This document shows, piece by piece, positions 8,344-15,101 of a DNA stretch of 37,732 nucleotides. This DNA is from JBGTGT01 sp051439375. GTDB taxonomy: Bacteria > Cyanobacteriota > Cyanobacteriia > Cyanobacteriales > Microcystaceae. Positions within the stretch are counted from its first letter, which is position 1, and every line of letters begins with the position of its first letter. Both the position numbers and the translations under genes were made by a program. Where the stretch lies: NCBI GenBank assembly GCA_051439375.1, contig JBFRWB010000174.1:1-37732 (forward strand). The letters are read 5' to 3'. A model generated the notes under the pieces. That model worked only from the letters and a program-made list of their open reading frames with translations, was not told the DNA's origin and did no database searches.

Positions 8344-9762
8344 CTAATCAATTAATCGTGTTAAGACACTGCCTAAGACCGATAAAGCTGCTAAAGTTAA
8401 AAGTACTGGACTTAACCCTACCAATGTCTCTGCAATGCCTGCTAACGCTAAAGGAACAGATAAAGCAATATTAACCGCATTATTTTGTAAACCAAATACT
8501 TTACCTCGCATTTCGACTGGCGTTTCTGCTTGTATCATTGTTTGCATGGGAACACCGACCATTGCAGCAAATAACCCCAAGGAAACAATCATTAACAACA
8601 CTAACCATAAACTATAGGTAACAAAGGATAATCCGACTAAAGAAATGGCCATTCCTAGAGATCCCAAGATGCTTAATTGAGAATGGGTGAACTTTTGTCC
8701 CCAATTTCCCACAATTCCCGCACCTATTCCCATTCCTACCCCACATCCTGCTAAGAGAAAGCCAAATTGTTCCGCTTTTAGTCCGGGTATGGTTTCAGCT
8801 AAACGGACGGCTAACACAGATAAAGCAGCAAAAATAGAGAATAAAATGACTAATTGAACTAAAGCATTGCGAACCTTATGATTTTCTCTTAAATATTTAA
8901 TTCCTTCCCGTAAATCTTCTAAGACATGGGGATGTTCATGATCTTTGGGTAGTTTCTTTTCTCCTGTGCGTAAAACTGTGAGAATCGCAGCAGCTATCAA
9001 ATAAGCCCCACCTACTACAGTTGCTTTCCCTAAAGACCAAGAAAAACCGATTTTTTCACTAAAATTGGCAGCTATTTCTAATAAAGGATCACCAATCGCA
9101 AACCCTATAATAGTCATGGCCATCATCGTTGTGGTAAATAGGGAATTAGCAGGGAGTAGATTATGACGTTTAACCACAAGGGGAATAGTTACTTGTTCTG
9201 CTGGTGCGAAAAATTGTGTAATCGTAGAGCAAATAAAGGTTAAGGTCAGAATAATCACAAATCCCATGGGTAAGGAAAAGCTATCATGAATTTGGCCATC
9301 CCATTGTCGTAGAGATAAAGGTAAAGCAGTCAGGGAAAGCTCAAAACTATGACCCAATGAAAGCCATAATAAAGGGGGAATAATCAAAACTAATACGCTA
9401 CGCAGAAAGTTAGAAATGACTAAAACCCCTTTCTTTGACCAGCGATCTACAAAAACCCCTGCTAATGAACCAAATAATACAGCAGGAATGGTAAAAGCAA
9501 TCATAATCGCCGATACCCAACCACTAATGGGTTGATCTTCTCCTTGAAAGTAACCTGCAATTAAAGCAATCATTAATACCAAATAGACTTTATCGGCTAA
9601 TTGGGAGAAGATTTGACCTAACCAGAGCGTTAAAAAGCGAGGATTGTTAAAGATGGCAGAAAACCCCTTATTAGATGGTAAATTAGGCTGAGAAGACTGA
9701 GTTTCAGAATCAGAAAGGACATTAATGGATTGTGTTTTTTCGGGAGAATTGGAAACTGACAT
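8344..9762 (-). CDS. Major facilitator superfamily transporter (MFS_3/LplT-EntS-like)
   Basis: The protein has 472 residues. After a polar N-terminus of about 40 residues come multiple membrane helices. FLTLWLGQIFSQLADKVYLV and the loop GVFVDRWSKKGVL (MFS motif A, G-x-x-x-D-R-W) place it in the MFS_3 group, which includes the lysophospholipid flippase LplT and the enterobactin exporter EntS. The second-half repeat GIVGNWGQKFTHSQ and ETPVEMRGKVFGLQNNAVN supports the full 12-helix layout. The substrate is unknown. The start is 102 bp ahead of the ABC partner gene on the same strand, and the gene follows recO by 30 bp, so recO and this gene may be co-transcribed. Confidence 0.85.
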   Translation of the reverse strand: MSVSNSPEKTQSINVLSDSETQSSQPNLPSNKGFSAIFNNPRFLTLWLGQIFSQLADKVYLVLMIALIAGYFQGEDQPISGWVSAIMIAFTIPAVLFGSLAGVFVDRWSKKGVLVISNFLRSVLVLIIPPLLWLSLGHSFELSLTALPLSLRQWDGQIHDSFSLPMGFVIILTLTFICSTITQFFAPAEQVTIPLVVKRHNLLPANSLFTTTMMAMTIIGFAIGDPLLEIAANFSEKIGFSWSLGKATVVGGAYLIAAAILTVLRTGEKKLPKDHEHPHVLEDLREGIKYLRENHKVRNALVQLVILFSIFAALSVLAVRLAETIPGLKAEQFGFLLAGCGVGMGIGAGIVGNWGQKFTHSQLSILGSLGMAISLVGLSFVTYSLWLVLLMIVSLGLFAAMVGVPMQTMIQAETPVEMRGKVFGLQNNAVNIALSVPLALAGIAETLVGLSPVLLTLAALSVLGSVLTRLID

Positions 9763-9792
9763 TTTTATTTAAACAATAACGGGGCAAAAACT

Positions 9793-10617
9793 CTAAAACT
9801 CTAAGGAAATCAAACTATCAATCAAACTTGTAGCCCGAAATGTTTTACCAAGGTGATATTGAGCGTAATTTCTCAAGATATTTTCTACCCTTACCCACGC
9901 CATTGTCAAAGATGATGATACACGATGGGGAGGTAACATTTGGTTCGGTTGAGGTAAGCTAGGACTGCCAAGATGCTGCATGAAGGTTAATTCCACTGCT
10001 CCTAGTTTACTATTGATGGGGGGAAGCAATAAAGGGGAATCATCCGATATTTTCTCTAAACTTACTATTCCTCCTGCTTCAAAGCTAAACCCTACCTTCC
10101 AGCGAGGATCATTAAAATTAGCTTGTATCGGCTTTTGTGTCACACAACAGGACAATACTTGTGGCGCAATTCCTCCCACCACTAACCCATGAAACACCGC
10201 TTGAGCAAGATGAGCATAAATATCAGATTCTTGGGTAAGCTTTTCTAAACGATGAAGATGTTCAAGGAGAATTTCATAGATTTCTGCTTGGGGTTGTTCA
10301 CTTAGGGCTAATGCAAGGGTTAATTCCCCTAAATATTGACTTGCGGTAAGTTTCCCTAAATTTTGACTGAGGCCGGGGTAGCAGCGTAAGGTTTCTGCTT
10401 GGGTAATTTTAGCAAGCGATCGCCCCTGCACAATCAGAAAGCGATTAACGACGAATAATTCACTCCTTCCTCGTAAACGGGATTTAAACTTACGAGAACC
10501 GGGAGCAATCGCTCTTATCAAACCATATTCAGGAGAAAGAACAGTTAATAGGCGATCTGTTTCCCCCATGGGTTTCCCCTGTAAGATAATGCCCGTTGCT
10601 TGATAACTTTTACTCAT
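9793..10617 (-). CDS. recO: DNA repair protein RecO
   Basis: The 274-residue protein matches RecO throughout. The N-terminal OB-fold region begins SYQATGIILQGKPMGETDRL and continues LTVLSPEYGLIRAIAPGSRK; the helical part includes YLGELTLALALSEQPQAEIY. RecO loads RecA onto SSB-coated gaps with RecR in the RecFOR pathway. The region equivalent to the zinc site of some RecO proteins has only the adjacent pair CC (VLSCCVTQ) and no later cysteine pair, so a bound zinc is unlikely. The start has no Shine-Dalgarno: GACACCT-type heptamers end 4 nt before the ATG. The MFS gene follows 30 bp downstream on the same strand. Confidence 0.93.
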   Translation of the reverse strand: MSKSYQATGIILQGKPMGETDRLLTVLSPEYGLIRAIAPGSRKFKSRLRGRSELFVVNRFLIVQGRSLAKITQAETLRCYPGLSQNLGKLTASQYLGELTLALALSEQPQAEIYEILLEHLHRLEKLTQESDIYAHLAQAVFHGLVVGGIAPQVLSCCVTQKPIQANFNDPRWKVGFSFEAGGIVSLEKISDDSPLLLPPINSKLGAVELTFMQHLGSPSLPQPNQMLPPHRVSSSLTMAWVRVENILRNYAQYHLGKTFRATSLIDSLISLEF

Positions 10618-10621
10618 GTCG

Positions 10622-10656
10622 GGTGTTAGGTGTCAGGTGTCAGGTTTTAGGTATTA
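10622..10656. repeat. GGTGTCA-type heptamer array, 5 units
   Basis: Consecutive units GGTGTTA, GGTGTCA, GGTGTCA, GGTTTTA, GGTATTA. The array begins 5 bp from the recO start codon and is the same family as the 16-unit array at 34833-34944. Confidence 0.85.
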
Positions 10657-10670
10657 CACTGTTTTAAGCT

Positions 10671-10693
10671 AAGACCCATTTAAACTAGGTCTT
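10671..10693 (-). terminator. Hairpin downstream of bgtB
   Basis: AAGACC (10671-10676) pairs with GGTCTT (10688-10693) across 11 nt. It lies between the bgtB stop and recO, so it could end bgtB transcription. There is no strong T-run, so the call is weak. Confidence 0.3.
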
Positions 10694-10722
10694 GGGTATT
10701 TTAGTACAAATCCTCAAACTCT

Positions 10723-10743
10723 CTCCCAACTCCCAACTCCAAT
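10723..10743. repeat. CTCCCAA heptamers, about 3 units
   Basis: Units CTCCCAA, CTCCCAA, CTCCAAT lie just downstream of the bgtB stop codon. This is another consensus of the intergenic heptamer class. Confidence 0.55.
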
Positions 10744-10760
10744 GCGCAGTAATGAACAGC

Positions 10761-12323
10761 TTAGGCTGCTTTTTTTGCGCTATACAAAGGATCCATTCGT
10801 TTTTCCAAATATTTAAACGCCGCAGAAGTAAGGGTTGTTAACAACAAATAGAATAACGCAACCACAATATAAACCTCAAACGCTTGATAGGTACTAGCGA
10901 CAATTAATTGTCCTTGACGGAATAATTCCACAAAGCCAATTACCGCCGTTAAACTGGTATCTTTAATTAAGGTAATAAATTCATTCCCTAATGGGGGTAA
11001 AATGCGGCGAAAAGCTTGGGGAAAAATCACTTCTTGCATCGTTTGAATCGGGTTCATTCCTAAAGACTGACAAGCTTCCCATTGGCCTTTATCAATTGAT
11101 TGAATTCCCCCCCGAATAATCTCGGCTAAATAAGCAGCTACATTAAGACTAAGGGCAATAATGGCAGCCGGAAAGCGGGGTAAACTCCATTGTAATCCTA
11201 AACTTTGAAAAAGAGCAGGTAAGCCAAAATAAATGATAAATAGCTGCACTAACATAGGTGTTCCTCGGAAGAATTCTACATAAATGCGACAGAGAATTTT
11301 CAGAATTTTCGAGGAAGAAATTAAAGCAAAGGCGATTAAAGAGCCGCCAATCATGCCAAAAAAGACAGAAAAAGCAGTTAAAAGTAAGGTTAGTATTGCC
11401 CCTTGGGGTAAACGCCCCAATAGCAACATAAAAATAGATTGGGGTTGTGCTGAAGTGGGTTGCTCATTAGTATTAGTATCAGAAGACGTGTCTGTGACTA
11501 TACTTCCTTTCATTGAAGGGGCAATTAAGGGTAAAGAAGGTGGATCAGCCAAAAACCATTTCTGATAGATTGCTTTATATTGGCCATTTTCTAGGATTTT
11601 AAACAAACCATAATTAATTAACTGGCGGTTAGGTGAATTCTTCGGTAAAGCAATGCCATAAAATTCTGAAGTTAATAATTCGCCGACGACTTTTGCCCCT
11701 TTTAATCCTGCTTCTTTGATAGCATAAAGGGTAACAGGAGCATCGTTTACCACTGCATCAACTTTCCCATTTATTAGCTCTTGTAAGGCCAAAACTGCCT
11801 CATTAAATTCAGTCACTTTAGCATTGGGAATTTTATTTGATTCAATCGCCCCAGTTGTGCCAATTTGTACCGCAATTTTCTTATTTTCGAGATCATCAAA
11901 TCCATTAATATCTGTATTGTCTTCTCTAACTGCGATCGCTAAACCTGCTTTAAAATAGGGACTAGAAAAAGCAACAGACTGGGATCTTTCGGCGGTAATT
12001 GTCATCCCACTAATCGCTGCATCAATGGTGTTAGACTGAAGGGCGGGAATAATGCCGTCAAAAGGTAGCCCTTGAAACTCAATATTAACCCCTACTGCTT
12101 CCCCAATTGCATTCATTAAATCAATATCAAAACCCTGAAACCCAGTTCCATCTTCAGACTGCATTTCAAAGGGGGGAAAAGAAGGTTCGGTTGCGACTTT
12201 AAAAACGGTGGGAGTTTGAGAGTTAACCGGAAAGGAAGACAAGCTAATTACTAACCAACATCCTATCAATCCTAATGCCAGATGACGTAACCATCTTCGA
12301 GATTGTAATAGTGGAATTTTCAT
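10761..12323 (-). CDS. bgtB: Glutamine/basic amino acid ABC transporter: fused substrate-binding protein and permease
   Basis: About 520 residues from the chosen start. The frame could begin 23 codons earlier (12392), but that stretch holds a 9-bp inverted repeat, whereas MKIPLLQSRRW opens directly into a signal peptide (LALGLIGCWLVISLSSFPVN). Next is a family-3 periplasmic binding domain (FKVATEPSFPPFEM, then FQGFDIDLMNAIGE, then DAAISGMTITAERS), an acidic/Ser-Thr linker, and a HisM/GlnP-type permease (VEFFRGTPMLVQLF and the EAA loop EACQSLGMNPIQTMQEVIFP). This fusion matches BgtB of the Synechocystis BgtAB system for basic amino acids and glutamine. The ATPase gene bgtA lies divergently beside it. 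Exact specificity cannot be read from sequence. Confidence 0.88.
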   Translation of the reverse strand: MKIPLLQSRRWLRHLALGLIGCWLVISLSSFPVNSQTPTVFKVATEPSFPPFEMQSEDGTGFQGFDIDLMNAIGEAVGVNIEFQGLPFDGIIPALQSNTIDAAISGMTITAERSQSVAFSSPYFKAGLAIAVREDNTDINGFDDLENKKIAVQIGTTGAIESNKIPNAKVTEFNEAVLALQELINGKVDAVVNDAPVTLYAIKEAGLKGAKVVGELLTSEFYGIALPKNSPNRQLINYGLFKILENGQYKAIYQKWFLADPPSLPLIAPSMKGSIVTDTSSDTNTNEQPTSAQPQSIFMLLLGRLPQGAILTLLLTAFSVFFGMIGGSLIAFALISSSKILKILCRIYVEFFRGTPMLVQLFIIYFGLPALFQSLGLQWSLPRFPAAIIALSLNVAAYLAEIIRGGIQSIDKGQWEACQSLGMNPIQTMQEVIFPQAFRRILPPLGNEFITLIKDTSLTAVIGFVELFRQGQLIVASTYQAFEVYIVVALFYLLLTTLTSAAFKYLEKRMDPLYSAKKAA

Positions 12324-12356
12324 ATTAAATGAGTCAGTTTTATCTAAGGTTGACAA

Positions 12357-12389
12357 CAAGTATCTCTTTTGTGATAAACAAGATACTTG
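12357..12389. repeat. 9-bp perfect inverted repeat in the bgtB leader, copy B of the 32-bp motif
   Basis: CAAGTATCT (12357-12365) and AGATACTTG (12381-12389) are exact reverse complements around a 15-nt centre with the core TTTGTGATAA. It shares about 27 of 32 bases with 6445-6476. It sits 34 nt upstream of the preferred bgtB start. Confidence 0.65.
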
Positions 12390-12431
12390 CATTGCTCTTT
12401 TTAGTTTTAAGGTTAAAGCCTTTCTTAAAAT

Positions 12432-12473
12432 GTAGCTTAATATACAATAAATCTTAAATCATTCCAATATTTT
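12432..12473 (+). promoter_or_regulatory. NtcA-activated promoter of bgtA
   Basis: GTA at 12432-12434 and TAC at 12443-12445 are separated by 8 nt (perfect GTAN8TAC). Exactly 22 nt downstream is TATTTT (12468-12473), fitting TAN3T. This is the class-II layout of NtcA-activated nitrogen genes. It points to induction of bgtA under nitrogen limitation; the site may also affect divergent bgtB. Confidence 0.78.
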
Positions 12474-12506
12474 AATGGAGGTAATAAATTTTTTTAAATT
12501 AAGCTT

Positions 12507-13259
12507 ATGTCTGATTCTACACCGATTATTTCTTGTGATGGTTTGCGTAAAAGTTTTGGCTCTCTAGAAGTTCTCAAAGGGGTAACAGGAGATTTATATA
12601 GGGGAGATGTGGTGTCCGTAATTGGTCCATCGGGTTGCGGGAAAACAACATTTATCCGTTGTTTAAATCGTCTGGAAACCATTACAGGGGGCAAATTAAC
12701 CGTAATGGGAATGGATATGTCTGCCCCTAAAGTGAGCGAGTCTGCTCTAAGAAAGATGCGTAGTAAAGTTAGTATGGTGTTTCAACATTTTAATTTATTT
12801 CCCCATTTAACCGTCTTACAAAATTTAATGTTAGCCCCCCAAAAGGTCTTAAACGTAGATGAAGGGGAAGCCAAAGAACGGGGGATACACTATTTAGAAA
12901 AAGTAGGATTAGAAGCCAAAGCAGATTTTTATCCCGAACAACTTTCAGGGGGACAAAAACAACGGGTAGCGATTGCCAGAAGTCTTTGTATGAAACCCGA
13001 AGCAATCTTATTCGATGAACCGACTAGCGCATTAGATCCCGAATTAGTGGGGGAAGTTTTAAACGTGATGCGTCAATTAGCAGATGAAGGAATGACAATG
13101 GTGGTTGTTACCCATGAAATGCAGTTTGCTCGCGAAGTTTCTAATCGGATCTTATTCTTTAATCAGGGGATTATTGAAGAAGATGGTAAGCCAGAAGAGG
13201 TATTTGAGAAGCCAAAAAGCGATCGCTTAAAAGCCTTTCTTAGTCGCATTGGTAATTGA
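12507..13259 (+). CDS. bgtA: Amino acid ABC transporter ATPase of the BgtAB system
   Basis: The 250-residue protein has Walker A GPSGCGKTT (40-48), Q-loop MVFQHFNLFPH, signature LSGGQKQR, Walker B ILFDEPTSALDPE and H-loop VVTHEMQFA. These and the overall sequence are those of GlnQ/HisP-type polar amino acid ATPases (family BgtA). GGAGG occurs about 25 nt upstream but is too far to act as a ribosome site, and no in-frame start lies nearer to it; the ATG used here gives the usual family N-terminus. It is divergent from bgtB with an NtcA-type promoter between them. It ends with the HIP1-containing codons SDRLKAFLSRIGN. Confidence 0.93.
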   Translation: MSDSTPIISCDGLRKSFGSLEVLKGVTGDLYRGDVVSVIGPSGCGKTTFIRCLNRLETITGGKLTVMGMDMSAPKVSESALRKMRSKVSMVFQHFNLFPHLTVLQNLMLAPQKVLNVDEGEAKERGIHYLEKVGLEAKADFYPEQLSGGQKQRVAIARSLCMKPEAILFDEPTSALDPELVGEVLNVMRQLADEGMTMVVVTHEMQFAREVSNRILFFNQGIIEEDGKPEEVFEKPKSDRLKAFLSRIGN

Positions 13260-13275
13260 GGGAAACAGCAAAAAT

Positions 13276-13345
13276 GAATTATGAATTGTAATGAGATGAC
13301 GATTGACTAATCACTGCTCACTGTTGACTGATAAGTGATCACTGA
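13276..13345. repeat. Degenerate heptamer array (GAATTAT / TGACTRA / TCACTGN), about 10 units
   Basis: Seventy bases between bgtA and ndhM divide into 7-bp units whose consensus drifts from GAATTRT to TCACTGN, e.g. TCACTGC, TCACTGT, TGACTGA, TCACTGA. The period is clear although the units diverge. Confidence 0.55.
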
Positions 13346-13395
13346 TTCTGCTAATATCTAGAGGATAAATCCTCGATTAACTATTTTCAATCGCC

Positions 13396-13749
13396 ATGCT
13401 GGTTAAATCTACTACTCGTCATATTCGCATCTATACTGCTGAAATCCAAAAAAATGAGTTAGTTCCTAGTGAAAACGTCCTAACCTTAGATATTGACCCT
13501 GATAATGAGTTTAATTGGTCAGAAGAAGCCTTACAACAAGTCTATCGACAATTTGATGAGTTAGTAGAAGCTTACAGTGGGCAAGACTTATCAGAATATA
13601 ACTTACGGCGCATTGGCTCAGAATTAGAACATTTTATCCGTAGCTTATTGCAAAAAGGAGACATTAGTTATAATCTTCGCACTCGTGCGGTTAACTATAG
13701 CATGGGACTGCCCAAACTCGATAACCCAGAAACAGAAGGAAAATACTAA
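13396..13749 (+). CDS. ndhM: NAD(P)H-quinone oxidoreductase subunit M
   Basis: The 117-residue protein matches cyanobacterial NdhM along its length: LVKSTTRHIRIYTAEIQ, then LTLDIDPDNEFNW, then YNLRRIGSELEHFIRSLL and the terminal VNYSMGLPKL. NdhM is one of the oxygenic-photosynthesis-specific subunits of the thylakoid NDH-1 complex, on its cytoplasmic side, needed for cyclic electron flow, respiration and CO2 uptake. The length is normal for the family. No clear Shine-Dalgarno precedes the ATG. It is apparently a single gene, flanked by heptamer-rich spacers on both sides. Confidence 0.95.
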   Translation: MLVKSTTRHIRIYTAEIQKNELVPSENVLTLDIDPDNEFNWSEEALQQVYRQFDELVEAYSGQDLSEYNLRRIGSELEHFIRSLLQKGDISYNLRTRAVNYSMGLPKLDNPETEGKY

Positions 13750-13778
13750 TCACCCAATTCTAAATGCTTCTGCGAGGT

Positions 13779-13799
13779 ACTGATAACTGATCACTGAAA
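13779..13799. repeat. ACTGATN heptamers running into a start codon
   Basis: Units ACTGATA, ACTGATC and ACTGAAA end on the A of the phosphatase ATG; the first codons (ATG ACT GAT) partly continue the motif. GAGG is present but about 22 nt upstream, too far for a normal ribosome site. Confidence 0.6.
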
Positions 13800-14623
13800 T
13801 GACTGATTTTTGGACAGAAATTCTCACCTTTTGCCAACAAACCACCGATTTAATCGGAGTACAACTCCTGAAAGATTTTGGCCAACTACAAGCCATCAAC
13901 AAATCTGATGGATCACTGGTAACACAAGCAGATCGCTGGGCAGATCAACAGTTAAGAGAAGCGATCGCAGCTAAATTTCCAGAACATGGGGTTTTAACCG
14001 AGGAAACTACCCACATTTTCCCTGATAAAGACTGGTGTTGGATTATTGATCCCATTGATGGCACAACTAACTTTACCAGAGGACTTCCTTTGTGGGGCAT
14101 TTCATTAGGATTAGCTTATCAAGGAATACCCGTGTTTGGCTTTGTCTATTTGCCCAACCTACGACAATCTTTTTATGGCTATTGGTATGGAGAAACGGGG
14201 TTAACCGGCCCGACTGGGGCATATTGCAACGGAAAACCTATCCATACTAGCAAGGATGAACCAAGTCCCAGTCATTTATTCAATCTCTGCGCCCGTAGTT
14301 TGAAAATATTGCAAAAACCCTTTCCCTGTAAAGTTCGTATGATTGGTGTTGCCAGCTATAACATTTTATTGGTAGCGCAAGGCGTGGCCTTAGGTGGGGT
14401 AGAAGCCACCCCGAAAGTATGGGATATAGCAGCCGTTTGGGTCATTTTACAAGCAGCAGGGGGAAGTTTTGTTTTTTTAGAGGGTGAACCTCTATTCCCC
14501 TTAGAAATAGGCAAAGATTACGGACAAAAACCCTTTACTGGTTTGGCAACCAGTCGTATTGAATTAGTACCGATTTTTAAGCCTTTGGTGGCTTGTATCG
14601 TGCTACGCAAAAGTCAAAAGTAA
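13799..14623 (+). CDS. Inositol monophosphatase family protein
   Basis: The 274-residue protein carries the metal-dependent phosphatase motifs: SDGSLVTQADRWAD near 36-49, EHGVLTEET (62-70), the signature WIIDPIDGTTNFTRGLP (81-97) with D84 and D87, and KVWDIAAVWVILQAAGG, whose Asp is the third metal ligand. Members remove phosphate from inositol-1-phosphate, histidinol phosphate or sugar bisphosphates; the substrate here is not decidable. The start is embedded in ACTGATN heptamers. The last codons (VLRKSQK and stop) fall inside a MITE-like repeat shared, in reverse, with 21419-21521, so the native C-terminus may have been replaced. Confidence 0.88.
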   Translation: MTDFWTEILTFCQQTTDLIGVQLLKDFGQLQAINKSDGSLVTQADRWADQQLREAIAAKFPEHGVLTEETTHIFPDKDWCWIIDPIDGTTNFTRGLPLWGISLGLAYQGIPVFGFVYLPNLRQSFYGYWYGETGLTGPTGAYCNGKPIHTSKDEPSPSHLFNLCARSLKILQKPFPCKVRMIGVASYNILLVAQGVALGGVEATPKVWDIAAVWVILQAAGGSFVFLEGEPLFPLEIGKDYGQKPFTGLATSRIELVPIFKPLVACIVLRKSQK

Positions 14624-14683
14624 GCCCTGACGATGTGTTTCAAGGATCTTCAATGTCAAACACCTTATTTCGTACTGCTGTAT
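14595..14683 (-). mobile_element. MITE-like element, copy 2 (overlaps 3' end of phosphatase gene)
   Basis: The core 14637-14683 matches the reverse complement of 21419-21465 at about 40 of 47 bases. The left arm GTGCTACGC with AAAAGTC/AAAAGTA heptamers matches the other arm of that copy but is 14 nt shorter (two heptamers). The ends are degenerate (GTATCG and CTGTAT against CTATAG). It encodes no protein and supplies the stop codon of the upstream gene. Confidence 0.7.
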
Positions 14684-14890
14684 TGTGGAAAAGTCTTAAG
14701 AGAATAGATAGTGATTCCTATAGTTGTGCGGTAGGGACGATTAATTAACTCACTCTGTAGAGGGAATTCACGAATTGTCCCTGTACATAGAATATCTATA
14801 TGAGCATTTTAAATAAACTGAAGCATTTATGGTGGCAATTACGGAATCGATTATGATGCTTTTGTGTTAAAACATGGGCATAATTCATAG

Positions 14891-14925
14891 CAGTAAACAG
14901 TTAGCAGTGGACAGTTAACAGTCGG
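14891..14925. repeat. CAGTNNN heptamers, 5 units
   Basis: Units CAGTAAA, CAGTTAG, CAGTGGA, CAGTTAA, CAGTCGG are exactly in register. They share only the first four bases, so this is a degenerate array. Confidence 0.65.
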
Positions 14926-14969
14926 ATACCGTTGATGGAATAAGAACTTTGCAGGTTTCAAGTTCGTCC

Positions 14970-15021
14970 TAACTAACCCTTTCTCTGCTATATCTTAACT
15001 AACTCTTTTATTGCTATAGAA
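14970..15021. repeat. 26-bp imperfect tandem direct repeat
   Basis: TAACTAAC-C-CTTT-ctc-TGCTATA (from 14970) repeats as TAACTAAC-T-CTTT-tat-TGCTATA (from 14996), matching at 19 of the first 23 bases. It lies about 80 bp upstream of the cyclase gene and may be a regulator binding pair. Confidence 0.55.
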
Positions 15022-15101
15022 AGTATCTGAAACCTTAAGAGGAATTTCTGCTAATTGAACAGAAGTTTCCCCTCAAATTAATCATCTGGTCCTTAAAAAT
15101 C

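Larger units (their letters stand above)
14624..15101. other. Intergenic region, 478 bp, no gene seen
   Basis: I find no credible gene on either strand. It holds the right part of MITE copy 2 (to 14683), CAGTNNN heptamers (14891-14925) and a 26-bp imperfect tandem repeat (14970-15021) ahead of the diguanylate cyclase gene. The stretch 14684-14890 shows no structure I can name. Confidence 0.7.

Noticed and set aside
9394..9412. Further MITE end (ACGCTACGCAG) in the MFS gene
   Set aside because: It matches only a few bases, lacks CTATAG and lies in conserved coding sequence, so it is chance similarity.
12357..12389. NtcA or Fur site in the bgtB leader
   Set aside because: The GTA and TAC are 21 nt apart instead of 8, and no GATAAT repeats are present.
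12324..12392. 23-codon N-terminal extension of bgtB
   Set aside because: It contains a perfect inverted repeat shared with another leader and delays the signal peptide, so it is better read as untranslated leader.
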